A stretch of DNA of 6,269 nucleotides from an uncultured Treponema sp. (GTDB taxonomy: Bacteria > Spirochaetota > Spirochaetia > Treponematales > Treponemataceae): contig CALDIB010000045.1 in the NCBI GenBank assembly GCA_937902125.1, positions 1 through 6,269 of the forward strand, in the 5' to 3' direction. Shown piece by piece: positions 4,649 through 6,269 of the stretch. The notes under the pieces were generated by a model. The model saw only the letters and a list, made by a program, of their open reading frames with translations, ran no database searches and was not told where the DNA came from. The stretch's first letter is position 1, and each line of letters opens with the position of its first letter. A program made the position numbers and the translations under genes.

Positions 4649-6269
4649 CAATTGTTACTTCATCTCCAATTCGATAAGTTTTTTTATTATCATTTCGAAT
4701 AAGTGATAATAATTCTGGTACATGATTATAGTATCCTTCAAGTGTACTAATATGTACTAAGCCTTCAACTAAATTAGGTAATTGTATAAACATACCGAAT
4801 GATGTTACTCCGCTTATTATTCCTTTATATACCTCACCAATTTTATCAGACATATATTCTGCCATTTTCATATCAACAACTTCTCTTTCAGCATCAATCG
4901 CAGCTTGTTCTCTTTCACTTGAATGCAATGCTATATCTGGTAATGTTCTTTCAAAATAATTAACAGTTGCATTATCCATTTCCTTGTTGAAAAGATATGT
5001 TCTTAAAAGCAAATGGACTGTTGTGTCTGGAAATCGTCTAATTGGAGAAGTAAAGTGAGTATAACATTTACTTGCTAGGCCATAGTGTCCTAAATTTTGT
5101 GGAAGATAAATAGCTTTTTGCATATTTCTTAATAACTGACTCGATAATACTTTATATTCTTTCTTATCTTTTAAAAATGATAATAACTTTTGCATAGATT
5201 TTGGACTCAAATCTTTTATATCTGAAGGTATATTATAGCCTAAAGACGATACAAAAGTCAAAAAGCTCTTTATTTTATCTTCTTTTGGATATTCATGAAC
5301 ACGATATACAAAAGGAAGTTCCATATAAAATATATGAGTGGCTACACATTCATTAGCTTGTATCATAAAGTCTTCAATTAAGTTTTCACCAGGTCCTTTA
5401 TCACGAAGTGTTACTTCGTAAGGTACACAGTTTTCATCAACCAAAATTTTAGCTTCATCAGTATCAAAGTCAATGTAACCTCTTTCATTTTTATGTTTTC
5501 TAATGATATCAGCAAGTTCTTTCATTAAAAGCAAACTATCAACATAAGGTTCATATCCCTCTGGTGTTTCTTCTTTATTAAGTATCTTATTAACTTTTTT
5601 ATAAGTCATTTGAATACGTGATTTAATAACACTCTCAAATATTTCATAATCAACTGTATTTCCTTTATTATCTATTTCCATAACACATGAAATAGCAAGG
5701 CGTTCTACATCTGGATTCAACGAACAAATTCCATTTGATAGTTTATGAGGAAGCATTGGTATTACTCTATCAACCAAATATACACTTGTTCCTCTTTCAT
5801 ACGCTTCTTTGTCTAATGGACTATCTTCTATTACATAATGGCTCACGTCAGCAATGTGTACACCTAATTCATAGTTACCATTTTCTAGTTTTTTTATTGA
5901 TATAGCATCATCTATGTCTTTTGTATCATCCCCGTCGATTGTAAATATTTCTATATTTCTTAAATCTTTTCTATTTTTCTTTTCTGATTCTAATACTTCA
6001 AAAGGTAGTTTATCAGCTTGGTTCATTACATCGTCATTAAATATATCGTTTATTTCATATTTTGCTGTTATTGAAAGTATGTCTACTCCCGGATCATTTT
6101 TATGTCCTAGTATTTTGAGTATTTCTCCTTTATAGTTATTATCTTTTAGTTTGTTTGTGATTTTCACTAGTACTTTATGTCCATTCATGGCACCAAACGT
6201 TTTTTTGGGATCAATGGTTATTTGTATTTTTATTTTTTTGTCATCTAATTCTACATAAGGTTTTCCTTG
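4503..6269 (-). CDS. rnr: Ribonuclease R, 5' end outside the window and 3' end chimeric
   Basis: RNase R is a processive 3'-to-5' exoribonuclease that degrades structured RNA, including rRNA and mRNA fragments. The frame stays open to the right edge (GKPYVELDD... before the ATG at 6188), so that ATG is internal and the true start lies outside. Numbering from that ATG, the cold-shock-like domain ends near 45. The RNB nuclease domain follows, with the metal-binding aspartates in TIDGDDTKDIDDA (83-95), HIADVSHYV (111-119) and HFTSPIRRFPDTTVH (378-392). The S1 RNA-binding domain starts near 450 (GEVYKGIISGVTSFGMFI). Homology ends at about residue 526 (TKISI, ~4611), inside the last S1 strand. The remaining ~35 residues to the stop at 4503 are antisense of dxs, and the native basic tail is lost. 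Codons are far richer in A/T than those of the left block, in keeping with a low-GC Firmicutes or mollicute-like source. Confidence 0.88.
   Translation of the reverse strand, partial: QGKPYVELDDKKIKIQITIDPKKTFGAMNGHKVLVKITNKLKDNNYKGEILKILGHKNDPGVDILSITAKYEINDIFNDDVMNQADKLPFEVLESEKKNRKDLRNIEIFTIDGDDTKDIDDAISIKKLENGNYELGVHIADVSHYVIEDSPLDKEAYERGTSVYLVDRVIPMLPHKLSNGICSLNPDVERLAISCVMEIDNKGNTVDYEIFESVIKSRIQMTYKKVNKILNKEETPEGYEPYVDSLLLMKELADIIRKHKNERGYIDFDTDEAKILVDENCVPYEVTLRDKGPGENLIEDFMIQANECVATHIFYMELPFVYRVHEYPKEDKIKSFLTFVSSLGYNIPSDIKDLSPKSMQKLLSFLKDKKEYKVLSSQLLRNMQKAIYLPQNLGHYGLASKCYTHFTSPIRRFPDTTVHLLLRTYLFNKEMDNATVNYFERTLPDIALHSSEREQAAIDAEREVVDMKMAEYMSDKIGEVYKGIISGVTSFGMFIQLPNLVEGLVHISTLEGYYNHVPELLSLIRNDNKKTYRIGDEVTIVTDNNGNITKISIKKFESIFLHRCLLLHKNNLNQTRETNLSLLLHLNF
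4605..4611. other. Junction between dxs and rnr fragments
   Basis: A run of seven T residues marks where plus-strand homology to DXS ends and minus-strand homology to RNase R begins. Both convergent genes are interrupted here, and base composition changes. A homopolymer join of two unrelated, truncated genes is typical of a chimeric assembly. No target-site duplication, terminal repeat or integrase that would point to a mobile element is visible. Confidence 0.7.

Noticed and set aside
1..6269. CRISPR arrays, tRNA or rRNA genes, insertion-sequence ends
   Set aside because: No regularly spaced repeats, no cloverleaf-like or rRNA sequence, and no transposase or paired terminal repeats were seen on either strand.

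Overview
The window holds seven protein-coding genes, two of them broken or cut, and no recognisable RNA gene, CRISPR array or insertion sequence. It reads as three blocks of different base composition. Single 60-base lines that I counted contain 32 G+C at 121-180, 16 at 3421-3480 and 12 at 5161-5220. The mix suggests a gut or rumen anaerobe; a Treponema-like spirochaete or a clostridium is my best guess for the first 4.6 kb, but this rests on protein style only. The last block looks like a very AT-rich low-GC Gram-positive or mollicute-type genome and probably does not belong to the same chromosome.

Block 1 (1-3028) is a compact minus-strand gene run, read from right to left: a Y-family translesion DNA polymerase (dinB-like), a 67-residue YolD-like partner that starts on the polymerase stop codon (GTGA overlap), the condensin-accessory protein ScpB, and an RsuA/RluB-type 23S rRNA pseudouridine synthase that overlaps the scpB end by 11 bases. 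A strong promoter (TTGACT-16-TATAAT) sits directly in front of the polymerase, and a possible second promoter (TGATATAAT) lies just before scpB. Hairpins follow the last gene at the left edge.

Block 2 (about 3029-4606) holds mntP, a manganese exporter on the minus strand, divergent from dxs on the plus strand. The mntP leader contains a convincing intrinsic terminator just 15 bases before its GTG start, which suggests transcription attenuation. Between mntP and dinB lies a 110-base nest of inverted repeats, some mutually exclusive. The dxs gene is the short form of 1-deoxyxylulose-5-phosphate synthase and is intact only for its first ~226 residues.

Block 3 (about 4607-6269) is the bulk of ribonuclease R on the minus strand; its N-terminus lies beyond the right edge. 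It converges on dxs. Both genes lose their true 3' ends at the same point, a T-run at 4605-4611, and each continues into the antisense of the other. This is the most striking structure in the window. The simplest explanation is a chimeric assembly join; a real recombination is possible but less likely.

I do not see a clear undescribed system. The best candidates for genuine new biology are the minimal YolD-like partner coupled to the polymerase, the mntP leader terminator, and repeated placement of -10 elements so close to start codons that leaderless mRNAs are implied.
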